A stretch of 64,000 nucleotides of DNA from JBHEBG01 sp046557915 (GTDB lineage Bacteria; Bacteroidota; Bacteroidia; Flavobacteriales; Flavobacteriaceae): the NCBI RefSeq assembly GCF_046557915.1, contig NZ_JBHEBG010000001.1, positions 806,001 through 870,000 on the forward strand. The letters are read 5' to 3'. Under the pieces are notes generated by a model. That model had not been told where the DNA came from, searched no databases, and worked only from the letters and a program-made list of their open reading frames with translations. This document shows, piece by piece, positions 17,395 through 24,955 of this stretch; position 1 is the stretch's first letter; the number at the start of each line of letters is the position of its first letter. The position numbers and the translations under genes were made by a program.

Positions 17395-18273
17395 TTATTT
17401 TTTTTGATTTATTGTATCTATTACGATAATCTGAGGTTTTGTTTTTTCAATTCTTATAACCTCTTTCAAATATTTTACTTGTGATTCGTCAATTTTAACT
17501 GATGCAGGAATACCTATACTATATAGTGTTAGAACGATAGCTATTAAAGAAACAAAAGCACTAAATATTGCGGTTATCAGTCCAAATTTTGCGAGTTTGA
17601 TATTTCTCTTAGAGAGTTTTAATTCGTTAGCTGCTATTACTAGATTAGTAGTCTGATAATTATTATTTTTAAACTCTATTAATTTATAATTAGGAACATA
17701 ATTATAACAGAAGCAATTTATAAAATTATTTACCACCTCTTTGTTTTTAATCTCCAAGGTTTTGTTATAACCTTCACTACAATTTATATAATATGGAAAG
17801 AAATTTTTTCTATCTTCAATACTATTCCTGATACTGATTTTATCAACAAAGCCATCGCTTTCCAATTGATTTAAGAAATTTGATATTTTAACCAGAATAT
17901 AGTTTACTTTTTCAAATAGCAACCAGTTGCCAATAATTATGAATTCACTTCTATATTCCTTTTCCATTAAATGAATTGTCGGTTCTGATTTTTTAATATC
18001 TAAATCTATTAAAATTCCAGCATCGTTAAAATCATAATCATTTTTAAATAGTATACGTATTAAGTCTTCTATATTAGCCTGATTTTTTTGTGAAGCCATG
18101 GTTTCATGATGAGTTTTTATCACAAACCTATTTTCCAATGTTGGTAATTCTTCTGGGTCTCTCAATCCTACCCAATTCCATTTAGATTTATTTTCATTAG
18201 AATTACCTCCAATAGAATCAGATTCTATTAAGTAGTCAATTATTTGTTTTTCAATTCTACTTAGATTCTCCAT
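17395..18273 (-). CDS. Hypothetical membrane-anchored protein in a single-gene cassette
   Basis: 292 residues. The first 225 look cytoplasmic (mixed alpha/beta, no recognised motif). One strong transmembrane segment follows at about 233-258 (AKFGLITAIFSAFVSLIAIV and following), then a 34-residue lysine-rich tail. The stop codon lies 2 bases from the end of element S7. There is no sign of a nuclease, kinase or DNA-binding motif. A large cytoplasmic domain on a single C-terminal helix is also seen in phage-defence effectors, but that is only an analogy. Confidence 0.7.
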   Translation of the reverse strand: MENLSRIEKQIIDYLIESDSIGGNSNENKSKWNWVGLRDPEELPTLENRFVIKTHHETMASQKNQANIEDLIRILFKNDYDFNDAGILIDLDIKKSEPTIHLMEKEYRSEFIIIGNWLLFEKVNYILVKISNFLNQLESDGFVDKISIRNSIEDRKNFFPYYINCSEGYNKTLEIKNKEVVNNFINCFCYNYVPNYKLIEFKNNNYQTTNLVIAANELKLSKRNIKLAKFGLITAIFSAFVSLIAIVLTLYSIGIPASVKIDESQVKYLKEVIRIEKTKPQIIVIDTINQKK

Positions 18274-18304
18274 CAGTAAGAATGTATTTCAGTGTTTGGT
18301 AATG

Positions 18305-18441
18305 ACGCACAACGGTTGGGCTAAGGTTCGTTGCTGTGATTCGTCCGAAGGACAATCCAGCCGAACCTAAAGATAGCTTTTTGCGCAGGATTTCTGTTTA
18401 GGAAATCCGCAAGCAATGAATTTTAGGCTTTGTTATAAACA
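18305..18441 (-). repeat. Cassette-type intergenic element S8
   Basis: The left box ACGCACAAC (18305-18313) and arm GGGCTAAGGTTCGTTGC face the right arm AGCAATGAATTTTAGGC and box GTTATAAACA (18432-18441). The core GGCTAAnnTTCnTTGC pairs with the right arm. The tip is GGATTTC (18388-18394) with GAAATCC (18402-18408). The stop codon of the gene ending at 18433 lies inside the right box. Confidence 0.8.
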
Positions 18442-19119
18442 GGTTTTTATTTCCGTCAAATTTTCCATCCAATTGTCCGCTTGTAATTCGTTCAGTTTTA
18501 GGCCATTTTGGGTAATCGATAGTATTTGAAGGATATTATTTGGTTCTGTTTGTCCAATTGTGAATATTAAGAAAGCATTTTCTCTAATTTTTTTTACCGA
18601 CCAATACCCGTAGTCATTCCAGTTCTTGTTCACAAACTGATTTTTTGGTTGCGGTACGTTCAAGGTAATATCGCGGAAAAACTTATCCGAGCTAAACTCT
18701 CCTTTAATTCCTTGAATCGAATCGAACTGGTGAGTTATTAAGAAGTTCGAAATTTCATTTTTATCCAGGTCAATTTTATGAGTTAAGTCCAATTTTTGAA
18801 AAACATAAATGGTATTTTCTAATCCATTCATTTCGATGGAATCTTGACCGAATTGCCGAAACTTTATTTTAGCTTTTAATGCTCTACTCCTTATTTTCGA
18901 TTTTTTGAAATTTACTTTGATATTTACTACTGTATCTGTCTTAATATGACCCATTGTAGAATTGTCGAAATCGATAATCACTCCTTCATCGCCCCTTGTG
19001 TGGTATGTTGTTCCTTCTACAATCCGATTATTGTATGACATCCAAACACCACTCAATTCCTGACCATAAGAATTGAAAAGTCCAGTTACGATTAAAAATA
19101 AGATTATGTTTTTTTTCAA
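18433..19119 (-). CDS. Hypothetical secreted protein in a single-gene cassette (TTG start)
   Basis: 228 residues with a signal peptide (KNIILFLIVTGLFNSYGQ). The mature part looks beta-rich, has no Cys except at the C-terminus, and no recognised domain. The start is TTG (19117-19119), only 3 bases from the outer box of element S9; no ATG is positioned to give the signal peptide. The stop TAA is within the box of element S8. The unit is therefore bounded almost exactly by the two boxes TGTTTATAAC and GTTATAAACA, which are perfect inverse complements. Confidence 0.7.
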   Translation of the reverse strand: MKKNIILFLIVTGLFNSYGQELSGVWMSYNNRIVEGTTYHTRGDEGVIIDFDNSTMGHIKTDTVVNIKVNFKKSKIRSRALKAKIKFRQFGQDSIEMNGLENTIYVFQKLDLTHKIDLDKNEISNFLITHQFDSIQGIKGEFSSDKFFRDITLNVPQPKNQFVNKNWNDYGYWSVKKIRENAFLIFTIGQTEPNNILQILSITQNGLKLNELQADNWMENLTEIKTCL

Positions 19120-19122
19120 ACT

Positions 19123-19206
19123 TGTTTATAACAATTGGATATGGTTATTAATTATATCTCACTTATAAAAACTAAGATAACAAATCCTTCTTTGTAATCT
19201 TTTATA
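19123..19206 (-). repeat. Cassette-type intergenic element S9 (right end, half formed)
   Basis: The left box TGTTTATAAC (19123-19132) and arm ATATGGTTATTAATTAT are clear, and the tip hairpin AAGATAACAAA (19174-19184), tccttc, TTTGTAATCTT (19191-19201) nearly matches S3. The right arm is missing or degenerate (TTAGCAATCTCC near 19232), consistent with the outer end of the array. Confidence 0.5.
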
Positions 19207-19371
19207 AAATGTCTTTGGCCAACACAGTAATATTAGCAATCTCCGCAGTATAATTCCTTACTATGAATACAGGTTTTTCTGTAAATCTTTGAAGTAAGCG
19301 TGACTTTTCACAAAAAAGGTGTCTAAAAAAGTATAGGCTGAATCTTTGACATTCAAAATTAAAACCCTGTT

Positions 19372-19842
19372 ATGATAAATAAAACAACGATTTTAGCAAT
19401 TGGCTTTTTTGGTATTTGTTCATGTTCAAAACAATCTAAGAACGACTATGGGCTACAAACTTTCATAACCCAGATTGCAACTTCTGAAATGGCCATTGAG
19501 CAGATAAGAAAGGAAACACTAGTGCTGGTAAACAGGGGAAACGTGGGTGCCCAACGCATAAAGGCTCGCGATAGTTTAATTGAAGCGCAACTTTTAGAAT
19601 TACGGACCATGTTAAATTCTTGCGATACGGTGTCTTATCTTACCGTAAACGAAGCAAGAAAATTGGCAACCCAAAAAGAGCTGCACCTTATGCCAATGGC
19701 CATTGAGAATAAACAAAGTGCCTACTACATTACATGTAACAATGAAATTATTTTACCTGTTCTGCTTGAGGATGGAAAAGTGGTGAGCACTATAACCATA
19801 ACCCTGACCAAGAGACCAAGGCGATATTTTGTTAGGTTTTAG
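19372..19842 (+). CDS. Small lipoprotein, function unknown
   Basis: 156 residues. The signal ILAIGFFGICSCSKQSKN has two cysteines near the lipobox. A predicted helical segment (TSEMAIEQIRKETLVLVNRG) is followed by mixed strand and helix and a basic C-terminus (TLTKRPRRYFVRF). No family was recognised. It is the first plus-strand gene after the cassette-like region and overlaps the convergent gene at 19839 by 4 bases. Confidence 0.7.
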   Translation: MINKTTILAIGFFGICSCSKQSKNDYGLQTFITQIATSEMAIEQIRKETLVLVNRGNVGAQRIKARDSLIEAQLLELRTMLNSCDTVSYLTVNEARKLATQKELHLMPMAIENKQSAYYITCNNEIILPVLLEDGKVVSTITITLTKRPRRYFVRF

Positions 19843-20600
19843 TTGCTAAGCTCTTTGTTATAGGTGAGGCGATAAACTTCTTCCGAGCTTATTATGCTTT
19901 TGATCTTGGTTTGAATCTCGGTAAGTTCTTGCAACTTATCTCGCTTTTGCATCCAAAGGGTAAGGTTCTGCACCCCTTCAAACACCTCTAGATCATCATA
20001 AAACCAAACCAAGATTACTTTGCCATAGGCGCCCACCGAACCACGACTACTCTCCAGGGGATACGGATATGCTGTTTCCTTTAATAGCCCGGCCAGTTTT
20101 CGTATCTGTACATCAAAAGCATCTAGCTTATTCATAGAAATTTCATAGACCATCATTTTGGACAGTGGAAATTGAGCAACGGAAATTTCCGTCACAGTAC
20201 TCCAGGGCAGTATCATTTCCTTAACGTAATTAAACCCTACACCAATACCTAAGCTGTTTAACGAGTCTAAGGCTTGGTCGAATGCTACGCCAAGCCCCTG
20301 CTTATAAAACTCATCGCGATAACCTTTTAATGAAAGTACATCGGGAATTCCATCACTAAAATTTACGATGAGGTATTCTTGCGTGTCGGAAATGTAGGTA
20401 AGCCAATCAAAACGTTCATTGAGTTTTGCCTTTTTTGCCAGGCTTGCAAGGTGACCCATATTTTTTTCGAAACCGATTTTTGCACTGGGGTCTACTTTTA
20501 AAAAGGTAAGTTGTGTATAAATTTCAACATCGCTTTTTTGAATTGATTTTTGTGCTAAGCAGCATAAGGGGAAAAGTACTAGAAGAAATAATTTTTTCAT
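19839..20600 (-). CDS. Secreted protein, function unknown
   Basis: 253 residues with a signal peptide (KKLFLLVLFPLCCLAQ). The mature part has two similar halves built of a strand and a long helix (YTQLTFLKVDPSAKIGFEKN and MMVYEISMNKLDAFDVQIRK), which suggests a duplicated dimeric alpha-beta-barrel-like fold, but I cannot name the family. It is convergent with the 156-residue lipoprotein and stands 160 bases from brnQ, which lies upstream on the same strand. Confidence 0.7.
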   Translation of the reverse strand: MKKLFLLVLFPLCCLAQKSIQKSDVEIYTQLTFLKVDPSAKIGFEKNMGHLASLAKKAKLNERFDWLTYISDTQEYLIVNFSDGIPDVLSLKGYRDEFYKQGLGVAFDQALDSLNSLGIGVGFNYVKEMILPWSTVTEISVAQFPLSKMMVYEISMNKLDAFDVQIRKLAGLLKETAYPYPLESSRGSVGAYGKVILVWFYDDLEVFEGVQNLTLWMQKRDKLQELTEIQTKIKSIISSEEVYRLTYNKELSN

Positions 20601-20759
20601 TTTTATCCGTATTTCCGAAAAATCAAATTATGGAACAACACCTCGTCGTTTTTGCATCACCACGATGCTATTGGATAACCTGCGAAAAGATAAAAATTTT
20701 ATAAATACGATTCCTGAAAATTGTATCTCTTGCTATTGTCGGTGTATCGTTAACAAAAG

Positions 20760-22046
20760 CTATGATTGTTGAGTAAGACCCGCTGTTTTCTTTAAATTGG
20801 CCAATCCAAAAACCACGAGTGCGGGCAATACCCAACCCATACTTAATTTCCCAAGCGGAATGTACTCTTGTATGGGTGCCGCCGTACTTCCAAATCCTAT
20901 ACTTCCCAAAAAATCGGGGATACTAAAGAGCATGGTGGCTATGACCACGGCACGGAAAACAAATGGGGAGGCCCATTTATTGGGAACCACGTTAAGCAAA
21001 ATCAATACTATGGTTATGGGATAAATGAACATTAGGGCCGGTAGTGCCACAGCAATTATATATCCCACATTAAATTGTCCCATAAGAACCCCTAACACAG
21101 AACCGATAATAGCGGTATAGGTGTAGGCCTTATGTGAACCGGAAAAAAGGTATTTTACATAATCTGCAGATCCTGTTACAATCCCCACGGCCGTTGTAAA
21201 ACATGCCAAACTTACCAACACGCTTAAGAACAGATTGGCAGTGTTGCCCAGTGCCTGTGTGCTTATGCCAATAAGTAAGGCCGTTCTTGTAATATCGGTC
21301 TCAAAATTGCCATGCTGCAATGCCGCTGTAAGGATAAGTCCGGCATAGATAAGTAACAGCCCCAAACCGGCCAACCATCCAGCACGGCGTATCAATCCTC
21401 TTTTTTCCTCGTATGATGCATTCTTGTTCTTTAGGTTGATGGAGATAATGAGTACCCCGCCTACCACTACGGCCCCAATGGCATCAAAAGTTTGGTAGCC
21501 CTCTAAAATACCATCCGTAAACGGATTGGCAAATGTGGTGGCACCAAAGACCGTATCATAGGAAAAAATGGTTACCCCTATGATGGCCAATAAGATCAGA
21601 ATAATGGCTGGCGTTAAGAGTTTACCGATGATATTTAGAATTTTAGAACGGTTCATTACAAAAACGAAGACCAAGGCAAAATAAACGATGCTGGTAAACA
21701 AGGGTGCCGTATTAAAAAAAGGAGCTATGGCCATCTCATGTGTAACCGAGGCCGTTCTGGGCGAAGGCAGGCTTATGGATATGGCGTATATAATAAGGGC
21801 ATAGACGAGACTGAATTTTGGGGATACCTTTTTTCCAAAATCGAAAATGGTACCCTGCAATTTGGCATGCGCCAAAATACCCAAGATGGGAATCAGCACG
21901 GCGGAAATACAAAAACCCAATGCAACAAACCACCAGAGGTTGCCAGATTGAAATCCGAGATAGGGTGGGAGAATTAAGTTGCCCGCTCCAAAGAAAAGTG
22001 AGAAGAGGGCAAAAGCGGCAACCAGGGTTTCCTTGGTAGAATTCAT
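20760..22046 (-). CDS. brnQ: Branched-chain amino acid:cation symporter (BrnQ/LIVCS family)
   Basis: 428 residues with about twelve transmembrane helices. FSLFFGAGNLILPPYLG near the N-terminus is the diagnostic LIVCS motif (ALFxxxFGAGNLIFPP), and LPSPRTASVTHEMAIAPFF is the conserved second block with the PRT/T-E signature. It imports Leu, Ile and Val with Na+ or H+ in the inner membrane. No amino-acid-responsive leader or riboswitch was seen in the 290 bases between it and the divergent gene at 22337. Confidence 0.92.
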   Translation of the reverse strand: MNSTKETLVAAFALFSLFFGAGNLILPPYLGFQSGNLWWFVALGFCISAVLIPILGILAHAKLQGTIFDFGKKVSPKFSLVYALIIYAISISLPSPRTASVTHEMAIAPFFNTAPLFTSIVYFALVFVFVMNRSKILNIIGKLLTPAIILILLAIIGVTIFSYDTVFGATTFANPFTDGILEGYQTFDAIGAVVVGGVLIISINLKNKNASYEEKRGLIRRAGWLAGLGLLLIYAGLILTAALQHGNFETDITRTALLIGISTQALGNTANLFLSVLVSLACFTTAVGIVTGSADYVKYLFSGSHKAYTYTAIIGSVLGVLMGQFNVGYIIAVALPALMFIYPITIVLILLNVVPNKWASPFVFRAVVIATMLFSIPDFLGSIGFGSTAAPIQEYIPLGKLSMGWVLPALVVFGLANLKKTAGLTQQS

Positions 22047-22336
22047 AAGGGTGTAAATATGACGAGAAAGATAGGGAATTTGAATTTATATTCACACGAA
22101 AAAAAAGTGCATTGGACGATACTTCGATACCAGTTTTTAATGTAATTAGGGTCCGAAAGATGACGTTCGTCGAAAAAATCATAAAAATTAAACGCGCCGC
22201 CCAATAAAAGTAGGGGTTTCGCCGTTATTTTTTTCTAGCGTCCCATATAGCGCTTTTACCCCAGCAACTAATTCTTGTATGATTTGCATTTTACGGCTCC
22301 CAAATCCTGTAAATGCACCTTAAAAAACCTACAAAT

Positions 22337-22588
22337 ATGAAAAAAACATTTTCGAACTATGGCATTAAACTAAGCTCCGTTTTTTGCAACCTATTTGGAC
22401 ATCATTACGCAGTATCCAAAAAAGTGACCCTTCACATTAAAGAGTACAAATGTATACACTGTAACAAGCAGGTTACTACAGATGTAAGCGGAAACCTTTC
22501 GGCCTTAACACCCGAAATGCGCGACATTAATGATACATTGGAAAATCTTTATCAGAAAAGACATAGAGCTACGCAACAAGTAGCTTAA
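22337..22588 (+). CDS. Small zinc-ribbon-like protein (DUF1660-like)
   Basis: 83 residues from the ATG at 22337 (MKKTFSNYGIKLSSVFCNLF). A start eight codons further upstream is possible but gives an unlikely N-terminus. CNLFGHHY with YKCIHCNK supplies Cys and His residues spaced as in small zinc-binding proteins of the CKLFGH..C-x2-C type. The C-terminal half is a charged helix. Possibly a regulatory or stress protein; function unknown. It converges with thiL, with no gap between the stops. Confidence 0.7.
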   Translation: MKKTFSNYGIKLSSVFCNLFGHHYAVSKKVTLHIKEYKCIHCNKQVTTDVSGNLSALTPEMRDINDTLENLYQKRHRATQQVA

Positions 22589-23638
22589 CTATGCTTTGGC
22601 AAAAGAATTCCAGCCCTGAGCGGTTATTGGAATTTTAGAGTTATTCCTGGAGATTAAGTGTGCACCTTCACTTTTGGACGTCATGTGCCCCACGACGGTC
22701 AAATTAGGATTGCCCTTTATTTTCGGGAATTCCTTTTGGTCTAAAGTAAACAGCAACTCATAATCTTCTCCACCGCTTAAAGCGATCATGGTACTGTCCA
22801 CACCAAATTCCTCGCATGCAGATATCACCGTGGGGTCTAAAGGTATTTTATCTTCATACAGATTGCACCCAACATTACTTTGTTTGCATAAGTGCAAAAT
22901 TTCTGAAGAGAGGCCATCGCTTATATCGATCATGGCGGTAGGTTTCACTTCCAGATTTTGTAATAGTTCAACAATGTCTTTGCGGGCTTCGGGCTTTAAC
23001 TGTCGCTCTACGATATAGGTGTATAAGGACAGATCGGGTTGGTTATTGGGGTCTACCTTAAAAACTTCTTTTTCGCGTTCCAACACTTGCAGTCCCATGT
23101 AGGCACCACCCAAGTCTCCGCTAACCACTAATAGGTCGTTTGGTTTTGCACCGCTGCGGTATACGATATCCTCTTTATTGGATTCACCCAAGGCTGTAAT
23201 ACTAATGATCATGCCTGTGGTGGATGATGTAGTATCGCCCCCAACCAGATCTACTTGGTACAACTCACATGCCAAGGCCACACCCGCATAAAATTCTTCC
23301 AATGCTTCCAAAGGAAATCTATTGGACACTGCTAAGGAAACTGTAATTTGGGTGGCTTTGGCGTTCATGGCATACACATCGGAGAGGTTTACCATTACCG
23401 CTTTGTAACCCAAATGTTTTAAGGGGATGTAACTAAGGTCAAAATGCACCCCTTCTACCAACATGTCCGTGGTTACCAACGTCCTTTTATCGGCAAAGTC
23501 CAATACAGCGGCATCATCGCCAACGGCGGTCTTCGTAGATGTGTGGAGCTTGGGAAAGTTTTTGGTAAGGTGGTCTATCAATCCAAATTCTCCCAGTTGT
23601 TCCAAGGAGGTACGTTCTTGGTTTTTGTCTTCTATCAT
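22589..23638 (-). CDS. thiL: Thiamine-monophosphate kinase
   Basis: 349 residues of the ThiL/AIR-synthase fold. GDDAAVLD and VGGDTTSST are the metal and phosphate-binding motifs, DISDGLSSE and SGGEDYELLFT the second-domain signatures. It phosphorylates thiamine phosphate to thiamine pyrophosphate, the last step of vitamin B1 synthesis, in the cytoplasm. No TPP riboswitch is seen upstream. The gene is divergent from the lipoprotein at 23714, with 75 bases between the starts. Confidence 0.95.
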   Translation of the reverse strand: MIEDKNQERTSLEQLGEFGLIDHLTKNFPKLHTSTKTAVGDDAAVLDFADKRTLVTTDMLVEGVHFDLSYIPLKHLGYKAVMVNLSDVYAMNAKATQITVSLAVSNRFPLEALEEFYAGVALACELYQVDLVGGDTTSSTTGMIISITALGESNKEDIVYRSGAKPNDLLVVSGDLGGAYMGLQVLEREKEVFKVDPNNQPDLSLYTYIVERQLKPEARKDIVELLQNLEVKPTAMIDISDGLSSEILHLCKQSNVGCNLYEDKIPLDPTVISACEEFGVDSTMIALSGGEDYELLFTLDQKEFPKIKGNPNLTVVGHMTSKSEGAHLISRNNSKIPITAQGWNSFAKA

Positions 23639-23713
23639 TTTGCAAAAATAAGTAGGATATATTTTATATCGTATCTTTAACTATAGAAAGCGAGGTTGGA
23701 TTAAAAAGATACT

Positions 23714-24949
23714 ATGAAAAAGACTTACTTCCTTCTTGTTTCACTAAGCTTGTTATGCAGTTGTTCTAATGACGATTCTTCGGTTGGGGATACTATGCCC
23801 CCAGACGGTGTTGATGGTACGGATATTGTTGCGGCCGAATGTGTTAACGGCATGGCCGGTATTTTTCCCTGCTCGGGATACGATCTATTGGGCGGAGTGG
23901 CACTGAGTGTGCTTACGGCCAATTCCGGAAACGATATTTGGGGTTGGACAGACCCTACTACCAATAGGGAATACGCCGTTGTAGGATTGAACAACGGCAC
24001 TGCATTTGTAGACATCACCGATGAGAATAACATGGTTTATTTGGGAAAACTCCCCACCGCAACAGGCAATAGCGGATGGAGAGATGTAAAAGTGTATCAG
24101 GATCATGCCTATATTGTCTCGGAAGCCCCGGGCCATGGCATGCAGATTTTTGATCTTACCCGTTTACGGAATGTGAGCAGCCCGCCAGAGACCTTTACCG
24201 CGGATAATCGGTATACAGAATTTGGAAATGCCCATAATGTAGTGATCAACGAAACTACAGGCTTTGCTTATGTTGTTGGCACAGCTAGGGACGATGCCTT
24301 TAACGGAGGTGTACACTTCCTCAATATACAAGATCAGAAAAACCCAATAGCGGCAGGTGGCTATGCGGACAATGGTTACACACACGATGCACAGGTAGTT
24401 AGCTATAACGGCCCAGATGCCGATTATGCCGGGAGCGAGATATTTATTGGCGCAAATGAGGACCAAATTGTTATAGCCGACTTTACGGATAAGGACAACC
24501 CCACTGAAATAACCACTTTGCAATACAGCAATATAGGCTACACCCATCAGGGTTGGTTTACCGAAGATTTCCGTTATTTTATTTTGGGTGATGAGTTGGA
24601 TGAGGCAAATTTTGGTTTCGATTCGCGCACCCTTATCTTCGATCTGCAAGACTTGGACAATCCTGTATTGCACCACACCTACATTGGGCCAACAGGAGCC
24701 ATAGACCATAACGGTTATGTGTTGGGCGATCAGTTTTTTTTGGCCAACTATACCGCTGGGGTAAGGATTCTTAACATTACGAATATCGAAGGAAGCACCG
24801 TAGTGGAAGAAGGGTTCTTCGATACTTTTCCTGCAAATGACATTACAGATTTTAACGGGGTTTGGAGTGTGTATCCCTACTTTGCGAGTGGTAAGATAAT
24901 AGTGAACGATATTAATTCTGGATTGTTCGTAATCCAGAAATCCAATTAG
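23714..24949 (+). CDS. Choice-of-anchor B family lipoprotein
   Basis: 411 residues. The lipoprotein signal ends in LLCSCSNDD, giving an outer-membrane-type lipid anchor followed by an acidic linker. The body is a beta-propeller of LVIVD-like repeats: VGLNNGTAFVDITDENN, VSEAPGHGMQIFDLTRL, IGANEDQIVIADFTDKDNP and LANYTAGVRILNITNIEG each end a blade. This is the choice-of-anchor B architecture found in surface proteins of marine bacteria; ligands are unknown. It is followed 6 bases later by another surface lipoprotein in the same direction, so the pair is probably an operon. Confidence 0.85.
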   Translation: MKKTYFLLVSLSLLCSCSNDDSSVGDTMPPDGVDGTDIVAAECVNGMAGIFPCSGYDLLGGVALSVLTANSGNDIWGWTDPTTNREYAVVGLNNGTAFVDITDENNMVYLGKLPTATGNSGWRDVKVYQDHAYIVSEAPGHGMQIFDLTRLRNVSSPPETFTADNRYTEFGNAHNVVINETTGFAYVVGTARDDAFNGGVHFLNIQDQKNPIAAGGYADNGYTHDAQVVSYNGPDADYAGSEIFIGANEDQIVIADFTDKDNPTEITTLQYSNIGYTHQGWFTEDFRYFILGDELDEANFGFDSRTLIFDLQDLDNPVLHHTYIGPTGAIDHNGYVLGDQFFLANYTAGVRILNITNIEGSTVVEEGFFDTFPANDITDFNGVWSVYPYFASGKIIVNDINSGLFVIQKSN

Positions 24950-24955
24950 AAATTT

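Larger units (their letters stand above)
9172..19206 (-). mobile_element. Candidate gene-cassette array with attC-like intergenic elements
   Basis: All genes between 9332 and 19119 lie on the minus strand. Single genes or pairs are separated by palindromic intergenic elements of 79-139 bases (separate entries). On the + strand the elements read [...AAC, NGGyTATnAnTAnTTGC] - variable tip - [AGCAATnnATTnTA, GTTG...]. In the coding direction each gene is followed by the AAC-type box and preceded by the GTT-type box, as in integron cassettes. The genes look more AT-rich than both flanks, are functionally unrelated, and include a toxin-antitoxin pair. The region is bounded by the S41 peptidase on the left and a plus-strand lipoprotein on the right. 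No integrase or transposase is present, so the mobility mechanism is inferred. Confidence 0.5.

Noticed and set aside
9172..19206. Integrase gene for the array
   Set aside because: No tyrosine or serine recombinase or transposase occurs here or elsewhere in the window; only the sites support the cassette model.
20760..22312. Amino-acid-responsive leader or riboswitch for brnQ
   Set aside because: The upstream region shows no leader peptide rich in Leu/Ile/Val codons and no attenuator-like stem.
23643..23650. TATTTTTG on the minus strand upstream of thiL
   Set aside because: It matches TAnnTTTG but lies only 5 bases from the start codon, leaving no leader.
24164..24709. 181-codon open frame on the minus strand inside the choice-of-anchor B gene
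   Set aside because: It is antisense to a well supported lipoprotein gene and its product has no recognisable features.
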